Assembly (NCBI GenBank): GCA_905221605.1
Contig: CAJNDS010000724.1
Location: 528,501 to 592,500 of the forward strand
Direction of reading: 5' to 3'
Length of the DNA: 64,000 nt
Origin: Symbiodinium natans
Lineage: Eukaryota > Sar > Dinophyceae > Suessiales > Symbiodiniaceae
Shown: piece by piece, positions 33,138 through 43,100 of the stretch
How positions within the stretch are numbered: position 1 is the stretch's first letter
Layout: each line of letters opens with the position of its first letter
Notes under the pieces: model-generated
Databases searched by the model: none
Seen by the model: only the letters and a program-made list of their open reading frames with translations
What the model was told of the DNA's origin: nothing
Program-made: the position numbers and the translations under genes

Positions 33138-34538
33138 ATGACCATGTCCGTTTGTGTCCGGCTCTTGAGCGGGAGGGCGGTAGACATCGAGGTGGAGGAA
33201 GGCTCCTCAGTGCACGAAGTGCAACAGCAGGCGCAGCAGATGTTGGGCGTCAGGGGCAGGTTGGTGAAGAGTGATGGGACGACCCTGGCATCCATGAAGT
33301 GTACAGTTCTTCAAGCTGGGCTGTCCGACGACGAGTCTCTCACCTTGCAAGCGAGTCCTGCTTTGCGCGTCCTGGCCGGATCATTTGCGGCATTTGCAGG
33401 GGTTCTGAATGACGACACTCTAGTGCTTTGGGGGGAGGAGATGCCTTTCGGAAGTTCAGAGTATGAGTCAGGACAACTGAAGAATGTATGCCAGGTGGCT
33501 GCCACAACTGACGCATTCGCAGCCCTCTTGTGGGATGGATCCGTGGTGACATGGGGCGACAAGCGGTGTGGAGGAGATAGCTCTGCTGTCAAAGAACAAC
33601 TGCGAGATGTGAAGCAGATCGTGGGTTCCAGGTGCGATATGTTGGGTTACGAACCAGGCGTGCTCTCCAACAACGGTGCCTTTGCTGCCATCCTTGGCGA
33701 TGGGTCCGTGGTCACCTGGGGCAGCTCAGAGTGCGGTGGTGACAGCAGCTCAGTCCAACACCAGCTGAAGGATGTGCAACACCTCGCTGCCACATCTGGG
33801 TCCTTTGCTGCGCTTTTGCAAGATGGTTCAGTGGTTACTTGGGGCGATGCCGATCGTGGTGGTCGTAGCTTCGAGGTGCAGGCGCAGCTCTGTCATGTGC
33901 AGCAGATTTACGGTTCCGATGGTGCTTTTGCAGCCGTCAAGGATGATGGATCTGTGGTAACCTGGGGCCATCAGAAACACGGTTCCTTCAGCTGTCATGT
34001 CGAAGGCCAGCTGAGAGATGTACGATACGTATCAGCCACATCGGGAGCCTTTGCGGCACTTCTGCAAAATGGATCTGTTGTAGCTTGGGGTGATGAAAAT
34101 TGTGGCGGTGACAGCCGAGCTGTTCAAGGGCAGCTCCAGAAAGTGCAGTTTCTTGCAGCCACCCTGTCTTCTGGAAGGCATTGTGAGATTCCTAGCAGCG
34201 CAGCCTTTGCTGCCATCCTTGGCGATGGGTCCGTGGTCACCTGGGGCAGCGCAGAGTGCGGTGGTGACAGCAGCTCAGTCCAACACCAGCTGAAGAATGT
34301 GCAACACATCGCTGCCACATCTGGGTCCTTTGCTGCGCTTTTGCAAGATGGTTCAGTGGTTACTTGGGGCGATGTGTTCTTCAGCGGCGACAGCGACAGC
34401 CTTCAGGACCAACTTCATGACATACACGAGCTTTATGGCACCACTTATTGCTTCACCGCCTTGCGGAACGATGGTTCCATCGTGTGCTGGGGCGACCGCA
34501 GCTTTACTCTTTCAGCTGACGAGCTCTTGGATGAGTGA
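33138..34538 (+). CDS. Ubiquitin-like and RCC1-repeat protein, intronless
   Basis: 466 aa. The start is ATG 33138 in a GCCGCCATGA context; the longer frame from 32889 runs through a family H repeat and a Cys/Tyr-rich stretch and is not expected to be protein. Residues about 1-75 resemble a ubiquitin-like fold (VRLLSGRAVDIEVEEGSSV ... SLTLQ). Then about nine RCC1-type units follow, with hallmark AFAALLxDGSVVTWGD. RCC1 propellers bind GTPases, chromatin or ubiquitin-pathway partners; the exact role here is unknown. The DNA of one and a half units (33678-33849) is repeated almost exactly at 34203-34374, a recent internal duplication. Unlike its neighbours it has no heptamer intron, which suggests an mRNA-derived copy or recent arrival. 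Confidence 0.85.
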   Translation: MTMSVCVRLLSGRAVDIEVEEGSSVHEVQQQAQQMLGVRGRLVKSDGTTLASMKCTVLQAGLSDDESLTLQASPALRVLAGSFAAFAGVLNDDTLVLWGEEMPFGSSEYESGQLKNVCQVAATTDAFAALLWDGSVVTWGDKRCGGDSSAVKEQLRDVKQIVGSRCDMLGYEPGVLSNNGAFAAILGDGSVVTWGSSECGGDSSSVQHQLKDVQHLAATSGSFAALLQDGSVVTWGDADRGGRSFEVQAQLCHVQQIYGSDGAFAAVKDDGSVVTWGHQKHGSFSCHVEGQLRDVRYVSATSGAFAALLQNGSVVAWGDENCGGDSRAVQGQLQKVQFLAATLSSGRHCEIPSSAAFAAILGDGSVVTWGSAECGGDSSSVQHQLKNVQHIAATSGSFAALLQDGSVVTWGDVFFSGDSDSLQDQLHDIHELYGTTYCFTALRNDGSIVCWGDRSFTLSADELLDE

Positions 34539-35051
34539 AAGCTCTGGCTTGTAAAGTCGACTCCCTGAACCCTAAACCCGGACCCCATTGCGGGCTCCCG
34601 AGCGCCTCGCAACGGGCCGAAAGTTAGGAGCGTCAGGGAGCATCGTACATATTATATTTATACATATACACGTGCATGTTTCAGTCGTAATTTCTCTATT
34701 GAAAGGTGAGCTACATGTGTGTGTGTCTGTATGTACATACACATATATACACACACACATCACCGGGCATAATCAATAATGCCATGTAATCTATATGATC
34801 GAACCTGCTTTGTTATGACAATTTGCGGAACGATGGCATACATGTATTTATGTGAGGTTGGAAGAGTCTGTTTGCCAAGAGTATAGGAGAGAAGGCGCCA
34901 TTTTTTTGGGCTCAGGATTTCGGGAGGTGTTGAGAAGGGCCCAATGGCCCGCAGCCCCACCCAAAAGTCTGCGAAATTACATATCCTGGGTTCTGGTTAA
35001 TAAGGAACGGCAGTTATGCTTCCGCAGTAGGGGTATACATTGTTGCCTCTG

Positions 35052-35083
<32 letters not shown>

Positions 35084-36262
35084 CAGAGAAAGAGAGGGAG
35101 ACATGTGTAATATGACAACTAGCGTAGTATTATTGTCATGGTAACTTCGCTGTAAGATCCCAGGGCATTTTCTGTATCGGAGAGGGGCACAAGTTCAGGC
35201 ATGTCACAGTTCTCAAGGTGTTGCAGGTGCCTTCTGCTGAAGGTGGCTTAAACCCTAAATTCCCACCCGGTCTGCTTAGGCCGTACCCTTCCCTAGGGTA
35301 GAACTATACCCGGCAGCCAGACACACCTTTAACTGGATGGACAACGTGTGGTGCTCTTGGAGGGTGGTCGAACACAGCCCCCTTAGGGCAGCTCCTGGGC
35401 CACCCGCCCCCATGGGAATGAAGGACCAAAGCCTTGCACCGACCCCTAGGTAGCCCCTGGGGAGAGAGTTTAGGGTTTAGGGAGTTTAGGGTTTAGGGAG
35501 TTTAGGGTTTAGGGAGTTTAGGGTTTAGGGAGTTTAGGGTTTAGGGAGTTTAGGGTTTAGGGAGTTTAGGGGGCACCCCTTCCAGAGGCAAAACGCCCAA
35601 AAACCCCCAGGTTCGTCTTTGGCTCAGCCCTAAAATCCCAAATCTTGAATCGACAACGCCGCGGTGCGCGCAAAGGGCTCACGGTTCAGGGTTCGGCGTT
35701 TCAGCAAGCAGAGGCAATTTACGCCCAATGGTCGACTCCCCGAACTGGGGACTGCCTATTTGAGGGCTCCTGTTCTAGTCTCCTGGGTAGGCCCTTGGGA
35801 CATTTTATCCCTTAAAACCCTAAACCCCAAACCCTAAACCCCTTTTTAGGGCTTAAGAGGATCACATTCAGGAATTATCTTCAAAGGGTTTAAGGGGGAA
35901 AACTAGAATCGTGCCTTTATATCGATCCCAAGCCCTGAAATGCCTTATCCCCTAAACCCTAAACCCTAAACCCCAAACCCCAAACCCCAAACCCCAACCC
36001 CCAAACCCCAAACCCCAAACCCCAAACCCCAAACCCCAAACCCCAAACCCCAAACCCCAAACCCCAACCCCCAAGCCCCAAACCCCAAACCCCAGACCCC
36101 AGACCCCAAACCCCAAACCCCAGACCCCAGACCCCAAACCCCAAACCCCAAACCCCAAACCCTAGCCTTAAACCCCATAAACCCTAAACCCTAGCCTTAA
36201 ACCCCATAAACCTAAACCCTAGCCTTAAACCCCATAAACCCTAAACCTTATGAATCCTTCAG
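34539..36262. repeat. Non-coding stretch with microsatellites and variant arrays
   Basis: TA/CA microsatellites at 34640-34770 and CT/TA at 35045-35095. 35110-35460 is unique sequence with no recognised gene. 35465-35575 repeats GTTTAGGGTTTAGGGA. 35958-36160 is a homogeneous CCCCAAA array, which creates the false GVWGLGF-type minus-strand frames. 36160-36250 is a short tandem repeat of TAAACCCTAGCCTTAAACCC. Confidence 0.7.
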
Positions 36263-38945
36263 CAAGGAGCTTTGGTGCGACCTCCTGGCCGCGCGAGAGC
36301 GCCACGAGCGCCGGCAGTCCCGGCGTGGCGGCGCTCAGGCAAAACGGTGGGACCTGCTTTCAGGGTCTAGGGTTTAGGGTTTGGGGTTTAGGGATGTTTA
36401 GGGTTTAGGGTTTAGAGGGTTTAGGATGTATATGAGTTCAGGGTTTATGGGTTTAGGGCTTTAGGTTTTAGGGGATGTATACTGTATATGGGTTCAGGCT
36501 TTATGGGTTTAGGTTTCTTGGGGGCCCGGTGGTTGTTTTGTTTTTTTCTCCCTAAGCTTGGCCCTGGCTTGTCTTCTTTGGTATGGTTGGCTTATAGGGT
36601 TCTTAAGGGAAGGGGGTTCAAAGGGGGTAGGTAACCCAAGGTTCCCTAATACTCCCTACTACTCCCTAAGCTTCCCTAAGGTTCCCTAGGTACCTACCCC
36701 CCTTGAATCCCTCTCCCATAAGAACTCTATACTGTCGTTGGCGAACCCCAGCCAACGTCAGCAAGGAAAACAAGCCAGCGCCAACCTTAGAAAAAACAAA
36801 ACCTCCGCCGTTTTGTGGGTTGAGGTTCGAGGGCTTAGGCCTTAGGGCAGAGGACCTATACCATGGGTTTGTAGGTATTTGGGTTTGTTTTAACATCATG
36901 GTTGGTTTAGTCTATAAAAGCATGTTGCCACGCGCTCTCTAGCTCTCTATCTCTCTCCTCTCTCTCCGTTTGTTTTTTCACTTCTGTTATTATATTTCGC
37001 TCGTGCAAACCAGCCAGAAACAGCCCGCAAAGCCTCGCGGTATCCCTGGTGTTGCATCAACCATGATCGAGAGCAGGGCAGCCTTACAGTGAGAACGAAA
37101 GAGGTCCAAGCAGGGCTTCTCAACCCTAAACCCTGCCTAAACCTGAAAGCCTAAACCCCAAACCCTAAACCTAAACCCTAAAGGGCAACTACGAAAAGAA
37201 AGGTCAGTAATGAGTAAGCCCTGCGTCGATGTGTATGGGCGTGAGTGTGAGAGGGATAGAAAGACTCACCAATTGTTCCATCTACCCTAAACCCCAAAGC
37301 CTAAACCCTAAACCCTAAACCCTAAACCCCAAACCCTAAATCCTAAACCCTAAACAGTAAATAAGCCCGAAACCCCAAACCCCAAAGCGGGAACCCGGAA
37401 CCCGAGCTCCGGGCCAACTCCGCATATGCCTAATTTTGCTTGGAGGTTCATGGGTAATCAACAGTAGCGCTTCGGGTTGCGGGTTAGGACTGAATTCGGG
37501 TAACTACTCTAACTTAGAAAAGGGGTTCTGGGTACCCAGAATGGGGGCTGCATCAAGGTATGACCATGAACTATCCTACAGCCCTACCTCCAGGCGGCCA
37601 TCAATGCGGAAGAGCATTCAGCTGCAGTTGCCGCAGCCCCATCGAGTAGGATCGTAGCGCTGGGAAGTAGCCCTACACCCCCAGACCCAATAACCCCAAA
37701 ATCCCAACCCCAAACCCTGCAAGCGGTTTAGGGTTTAGGGTTTAGGGTTTAGGGTTTAGGGTTTAGGGTTTAGGGTTTAGGGTTTAGGGTTTAGGGTGGA
37801 ACATGTGGAATAGTAGAGCCACAGTAGAGCCGCACCCTTGCGAAGGGTTGGTAGAGGGACCAACATGCCCTGAACCCCAAACCCTAAACCCTAAACCCTA
37901 AACCCTAAACCCTAAACCCTAAACCCTAAACCCTAAACCCTAAACCCTAAACCCTAAACCCTAAACCCTAGCCTCTCAGCCCATGCACTGTGCCGAGGCT
38001 GCTGCGCTGGTCGATGCGTGGAAGCGCTTCTCCAGCACCGAGGCAGGTACAGCGGGGGTTTAGGGTCTAGGGTTTGGGGTTTAGGGTTTCGGGTTTAGGG
38101 TTTAGGGTCTAGGGTTTAGGGTTTAGGGTTAGTGTTTAGGGTTTAGGGATGTTTCAGCTTGTTGGTTTGGGGTCAAGGGCCCAGTGCTGCGGAGGCTCCG
38201 GCAGATGAGTTCGTGTCGCGCCTCCACTGCGCGCGGACCTCGGAGTGAGTGTTCAGGCTTTTAAAAAGGGGGGTCTAGGATTTAGGGTTTAGGGTTTAGG
38301 GTTTAGGGTTGAGTGTTTTAGGGTTTAGGGGTTGCCCCCAAACTTCTCACGACTTCAGAACCGCCCAAAGCCCCAAGAATGAACAGACCGACGAACCCAA
38401 AGTGCCCAAGAACCCCAGAGTTTGGGGTTTAGGGTTCGGGGCCTTCTTCTCTGTACCCCTCCAATGCAGGGTTGCGTGCACCCCCCCTCCCCCGCTTTAG
38501 CGTTGGGCTTTGGAGCGTAGAGGGCTGTTTAGGGTCTGCGGTGTCCCTGGACAGATGCATGTACGGGTATACGTACCAAAACTCGGATGCTCATAGCTTC
38601 TTTGATATCCCACATAGAACTACCAAACACCCAAACCCCAAAAGCTGGGAGGCCTACACCCTACGACCCAAGACCCCAAGCCCCAGACCCTAAACCAGAA
38701 CCCTAAACCCTAAACCCTAAACCCTAAACCCTAAACCCTATACCCTAAACCCTAAACCCTAAACCCTAAACCCTAAACCCTAAACCCTAAACCCTAAACC
38801 CTAAACCCTAAACCCTAAACCCTATAAACCCTAAACCCTAAACCCTAAACCCTAAACCCTAAACCCTAACCCGGAGGCCTGGCCACCCGGCCGTGGCGCG
38901 CGGCCTTCGCGGAGCTTGCGGCGTGCAGCCCGCAAGTGGATTCCG
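36263..38945 (+). CDS. Cluster of unassigned exons, plus strand
   Basis: Five AG-preceded open islands, each followed by a good donor. 36263-36338 contains KELWCDLLAARERHERRQSR and ends CAG|GC. 37594 to about 37635 contains AAINAEEHSAAVAAAP. 37980-38042 contains MHCAEAAALVDAWKRFSS (GAG|GC or CAG|GTACAG). 38185-38244 contains AAEAPADEFVSRLHCARTSE and ends GTGAGT. 38877 to about 38945 contains LATRPWRAAFAELAACSPQV. All look alpha-helical and coding. They may be the 5' part of the zinc-finger gene that starts by 40104, or a separate gene. Joins between them could not be proved. Confidence 0.5.
37727..37969. repeat. Paired TTTAGGG and CCCTAAA arrays
   Basis: TTTAGGG (37727-37797) and CCCTAAA (37878-37969) form an inverted pair around an 80-bp spacer, directly before the exon at 37980. 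Confidence 0.85.
38700..38868. repeat. CCCTAAA array
   Basis: Long heptamer run directly upstream of the exon-like island at 38877. Confidence 0.9.
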
Positions 38946-40103
38946 CTGTGCATCGAGGCGCTTGGACCTTATAGGGTTTGGGGTTTAGGGTTTAGGGTGT
39001 AGGGTTTAGGGTTTAGGGTTTTGGGTTTAGGGTTTAGGGGGGGAATGAGGTACCCTATAATCCCTTAAAGGCGGGGCATATAACAGGGGGATGTAGGGTA
39101 CCTTCTTCCCTCATTCCCTAAGAACCAGCAGTCGGGCAACGGCCCTCGTGGGGTTAGGATCTAAACCCCAAACCCAAACCCCGAAAAGGCCCACCTGGGC
39201 TCCTGTGGTTTAGGGCCCCTGGGAGGGGGGGGGGGCCCAAAACCCTAAACCCTAAACCCTAAACCCTGAACCCTAACCCTAAACCCTAAACCCTAAACCC
39301 TAAACCCTAAACCCTAAACCCTAAACCCGAACCCTAAACCTAAGCCGACCCGAAACCTTATACAACAAACCGGGGGTTTAGGGCTTCAGGGCTTCGGAGT
39401 TCAGGGTTTCAGACAGGGTCCAGCATTTGCGGGGATTAAGGTGTTTGGGGTTCGGATTCGGAACATGTTCGGCCATCACCCAGAGAACCCAATCCCCCTC
39501 TAAGGGTTACTCCCTAAACCAGGCTCGGATCTCTAGCATCAGGGGACTCTACCTCGGACCCAAACGGTGTACCCTTGGGTTTGGGGACCCTTTTTCAGAC
39601 CCCTACGGTTTTGTTAGGGCCGTATGAGGAACATATTCAGGGACACCTTCAGGGGAACAAGCTTGGGGGTACGAGTCTTCATCCCTTGCTAACCCTAAAC
39701 CCTAAACCCTAAACCCTAAACCCTAAACCCTAAACCCTAAACCCTTTTTGAATCCGGGCCATGCCTTCCTGGGGTTCCTATTTCCGAAATATTGGGTTCA
39801 GGGCCCTTCTGAATTATGGCTTCGGAGTTTAGCGCGGGCTTGGTATTTGGGGTTTAGGGCTTAAGGTTAGGGTTACGCACTATACTCCAAACCCTAAACC
39901 CCAAACCCTAAACCCTAAGCCCTAAGCCCTAAGCCCTAAACCTTAAAGCCTAAACCCTAAAGCCTAAACCCTAAACCCTAAACCCTAAACCCCAAACCCT
40001 AAACCCTAAACCCTAAACCCCAAACCCTAAACCCTAAACCCTAAACCCTAACCTAAGGTTTAAGGTTTGGAGTTGAAGGCTTTGAGGTTCGCGTGCTTGC
40101 CAG
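38946..40103. repeat. Arrays without recognised exons
   Basis: Heptamer arrays at 38975-39040, 39240-39330, 39695-39745 and 39890-40052. A non-repetitive part at 39420-39690 encodes nothing recognisable. Confidence 0.6.
39044..39125. mobile_element. Inverted-repeat element, family C copy
   Basis: Left GGGAATGAGGTACCCTATAA, right GGGTACCTTCTTCCCTCATT followed by CCC; perfect inner pairing of GGTACCCTA with TAGGGTACC. Confidence 0.7.
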
Positions 40104-43100
40104 GACCCTGAGAGGAGGATGGCCGCCCAGCTTGCCTGGCTCCGGATGTACCCCAAGGCGGGTTGAGGGTTTAGGGTTCAGGGTTTAGGGTTTAGTGTTT
40201 AGGGTTCAGGGTTTAGGGTTCAGAGTTTAGGGTTTAGGGTTTAGGGTTTTGGAGGAGTCCCGAAGCTCAAGTTGTAATAGGGGTGAAGTTATTCAGGAGG
40301 CTGAACAAGTACCATCGCGACTCCCCAAAAACCATCCGCCGTAAGTAACGCCTAAACGGCAAAGCCTAAACCCCCACACCTGAAGTCTGGCCCCAAACCC
40401 TAGCCCTAAACCCTAAGCCCTAAGCCCTAAACCCTAAACCCTAAACCCTAAACCCTAAACCCTAAACCCTAAACCCTAAACCCTAAACCCTAAACCCTAG
40501 CCCTAAACCCTAAACCCTAAGCCATGTGGCTCCAGCAGCCCAAACCTTAAATAGCCAAAAACCCCGCCTTAGACTCGATTCACCGTAGAATTCTTGGATC
40601 TGTTGGTACCTTGGACTCCCGTTACCTACACTGGTTTAGGGTTTAGGGTTAAGGGTTTAGGGTTAAGGGTTAAGGGTTTAGGGTTAAGGGTTTAGGGTTA
40701 AGGGTTAAGGGTTTAGGGTCTATAGGGTCTAGGGTTTAGGGTTTCGTGGGTTAGTTCTTTTTTTTTGAGATGTGGTGGCAGGTGAGAACCCCTTGCTGTG
40801 GCGCCGCGGTGTGCTTCAAGTGCAAGGCCCCGGGTATCCGGGTTTAGGGTTTAGGGTTTAGGGTTTAGGGTTTAGGGTTTAGGGTTTAGGGTTTAGGGTT
40901 CAGGGTTCAGGGTTCAGGGTTGTGGGCCATATACCCTATACTACTATATAGTTCCCATCAAGGTATATGAACCCCAGCCGTCTTTTGGGGTTTGTTTGGT
41001 CCCCAAGGTTTCAAGGCCAGGTTCTTCTCATACCTGTCTGTAGGGCGGGGGGACTAGCACCCTAAACCCTCGACCTGAAACCCTAAACCCTAAACCCTAA
41101 ACCCTAAACCCTAAACCCTAAACCCTAGACCCTAAACCCTAAACCCTAAACCCTTGGTTAGCGGCCCTTAGGGCGTGCTGGAGCTTAGCATCCTCGAGCG
41201 GACGACTAGTTTTTTGAGGGCTTTGGGGTTTTGGGGCTGTTGGGGTCTTAGGTTTTTGATCTTTTGTAGTTAGGGTTTTGGCGTTTTGGGGGGGTTAGGG
41301 ATTTAGGATTTAGGATTCAGGGTTTCGGGTTAGTTTAGGGTTCTAGGGTTTGGTTTTGGGGGTGGGGTTTAGGGTTTAGGGTTTAGGGTTTAGGGTTTAG
41401 GGTTTAGGGTTTAGGGTTTAGGGTTTAGGGTTTAGGGTTTAGGGTTTAGGGTTTAGGGTTTAGGGTTTAGGGTTTAGGGTTTAGGGTTTAGGGCTGGGGT
41501 TTAGGGTTTAGGGCCTTGGGCTTAGGGTTTTCGGGCTTCAGGGTTCATCCCGAATGTTCGGGAGGACCCGGATCTGGCAAGCAGACGCAGGGTTCCGACA
41601 CACGTTAGGGTTTAGGGTTTAGGGTTTAGGGTTTAGGGTTTAGGGTTTAGGGTTTAGGGTTTAGGGTTTAGGGTTTAGGGTTTAGGGCTGGGGTTTAGGG
41701 TTTAGGGCCTTGGGCTTAGGGTTTTCGGGCTTCAGGGTTCATCCCGAATGTTCGGGAGGACCCGGATCTGGCAAGCAGACGCAGGGTTCCGACACACGCT
41801 AGGGTTTAGGGTTTAGGGTTTAGGGTTTAGGGTTTAGGGTTTAGGGTTTAGGGTTTAGGGTTTAGGGTTTAGGGTTTAGGGTTTAGGGGTTAGGGGTTAG
41901 GGGTTAGGGGTTTAAGGTTTAGGATGTAAGTCCCGAATCTAGGGGTCATTGGCGCCTGTTGGTTTGGGGTTGAGTTCACAGACCATTTGTTTGGACAAGC
42001 CTTTTTAGCACCTATACCGGAGGGACCTTGACAACAACAGTACCTTGGAAAACTTACCCTAAGCCATAAGCCCTAAACCGTAAACCCTAAACCCAAAACC
42101 CTAAACCCGAACCCCTAACCCCTAACCCCGAACCCCGAACCCCGAACCCCTAACCCCTAACCCCTAACCCCTAAACCCCTAAACCCTTACCCGCGAATTC
42201 TGAGAGCAGCTGAGTGCGTTCAGTTTTCCACGCACTCTTGCCACGAGGAGATTAGGGTTTAGAGTTTAGGGTTCAGGGTACCCCTACCCTAAACCACCTA
42301 AACCCCATAAACTCTAAATGCCCCAAACCCTGATTTGTTCCAAAACCTCAAGCTCCTACTAGTACCCGCCTGAAAGCCTAGACCCTTCCCCCTACCCCTC
42401 CCCCCCGCCACCCAAAGCAGCAAGCCAGCGAAGGTGCGCGGATGGCACAAGCATGTGACCTGTGAGGACGCGAAGGGGTCGAAGGGCTTAGGTGTTGCAC
42501 CTCCTCCACACTGAGCTCTTAACCCGAGAACCCTATAAGCCCCAAACCCCGAGACCCTAAAACCCTCAACCCTAAAACCCTATGAGGCCCTACACCCTAA
42601 ACACTCTAAGCCCTTAACCCTGCAGGATTGGCGTTTGGGGCTGGGGGGCGTTTGTCTGTTCACGATCCACCGTAGGGCGGCGCAAAGAGCCGTAAGCCCC
42701 ATAAACCCTAGTCCCAAGCCAAAAGCCTGCAACCCTTAAGCCAGTTCCCCCCCCCAACACAAAATCACAAGAAGCACACGAGTCGCAGGAGAATACGCAT
42801 GAAGCCTGGTCTGGGGTAGCCAACAGTCTACAACCTGAACCCTCAACCCAAAACCCTAAGCCCTAAACCCTAACCCTAGCCCAAAACCCTAAACCCTAAA
42901 CCCCAAACCCTAAACCCTAAACCCCAAAACCCCAACCCTAAACCCTAAACCCCAAACGCCAAACCCCAAACCCTAAACCCTAAACCCTACCTCGTGGCCA
43001 TCTGGATCCCCGGGCTGCAGTATTGGCCCTCGGGCTGTTCAGGGCTGAAGCCCTGAATCTTAAACCGAAACCCGAAACGCTAACTCTGAACATTTAGGGT

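Noticed and set aside
34895-34915. Relict dinoflagellate spliced leader (GCCATTTTTTTGGGCTCAGG)
   Set aside because: It resembles the 3' half of the leader but has extra T and G bases, lacks the 5' half and lies downstream of the RCC1 gene.
35952-36178. Minus-strand Gly/Trp-rich repeat proteins (also at 56413-56508)
   Set aside because: They are translations of CCCCAAA arrays, open in every frame because 7-mer repeats without stops cycle through all frames.
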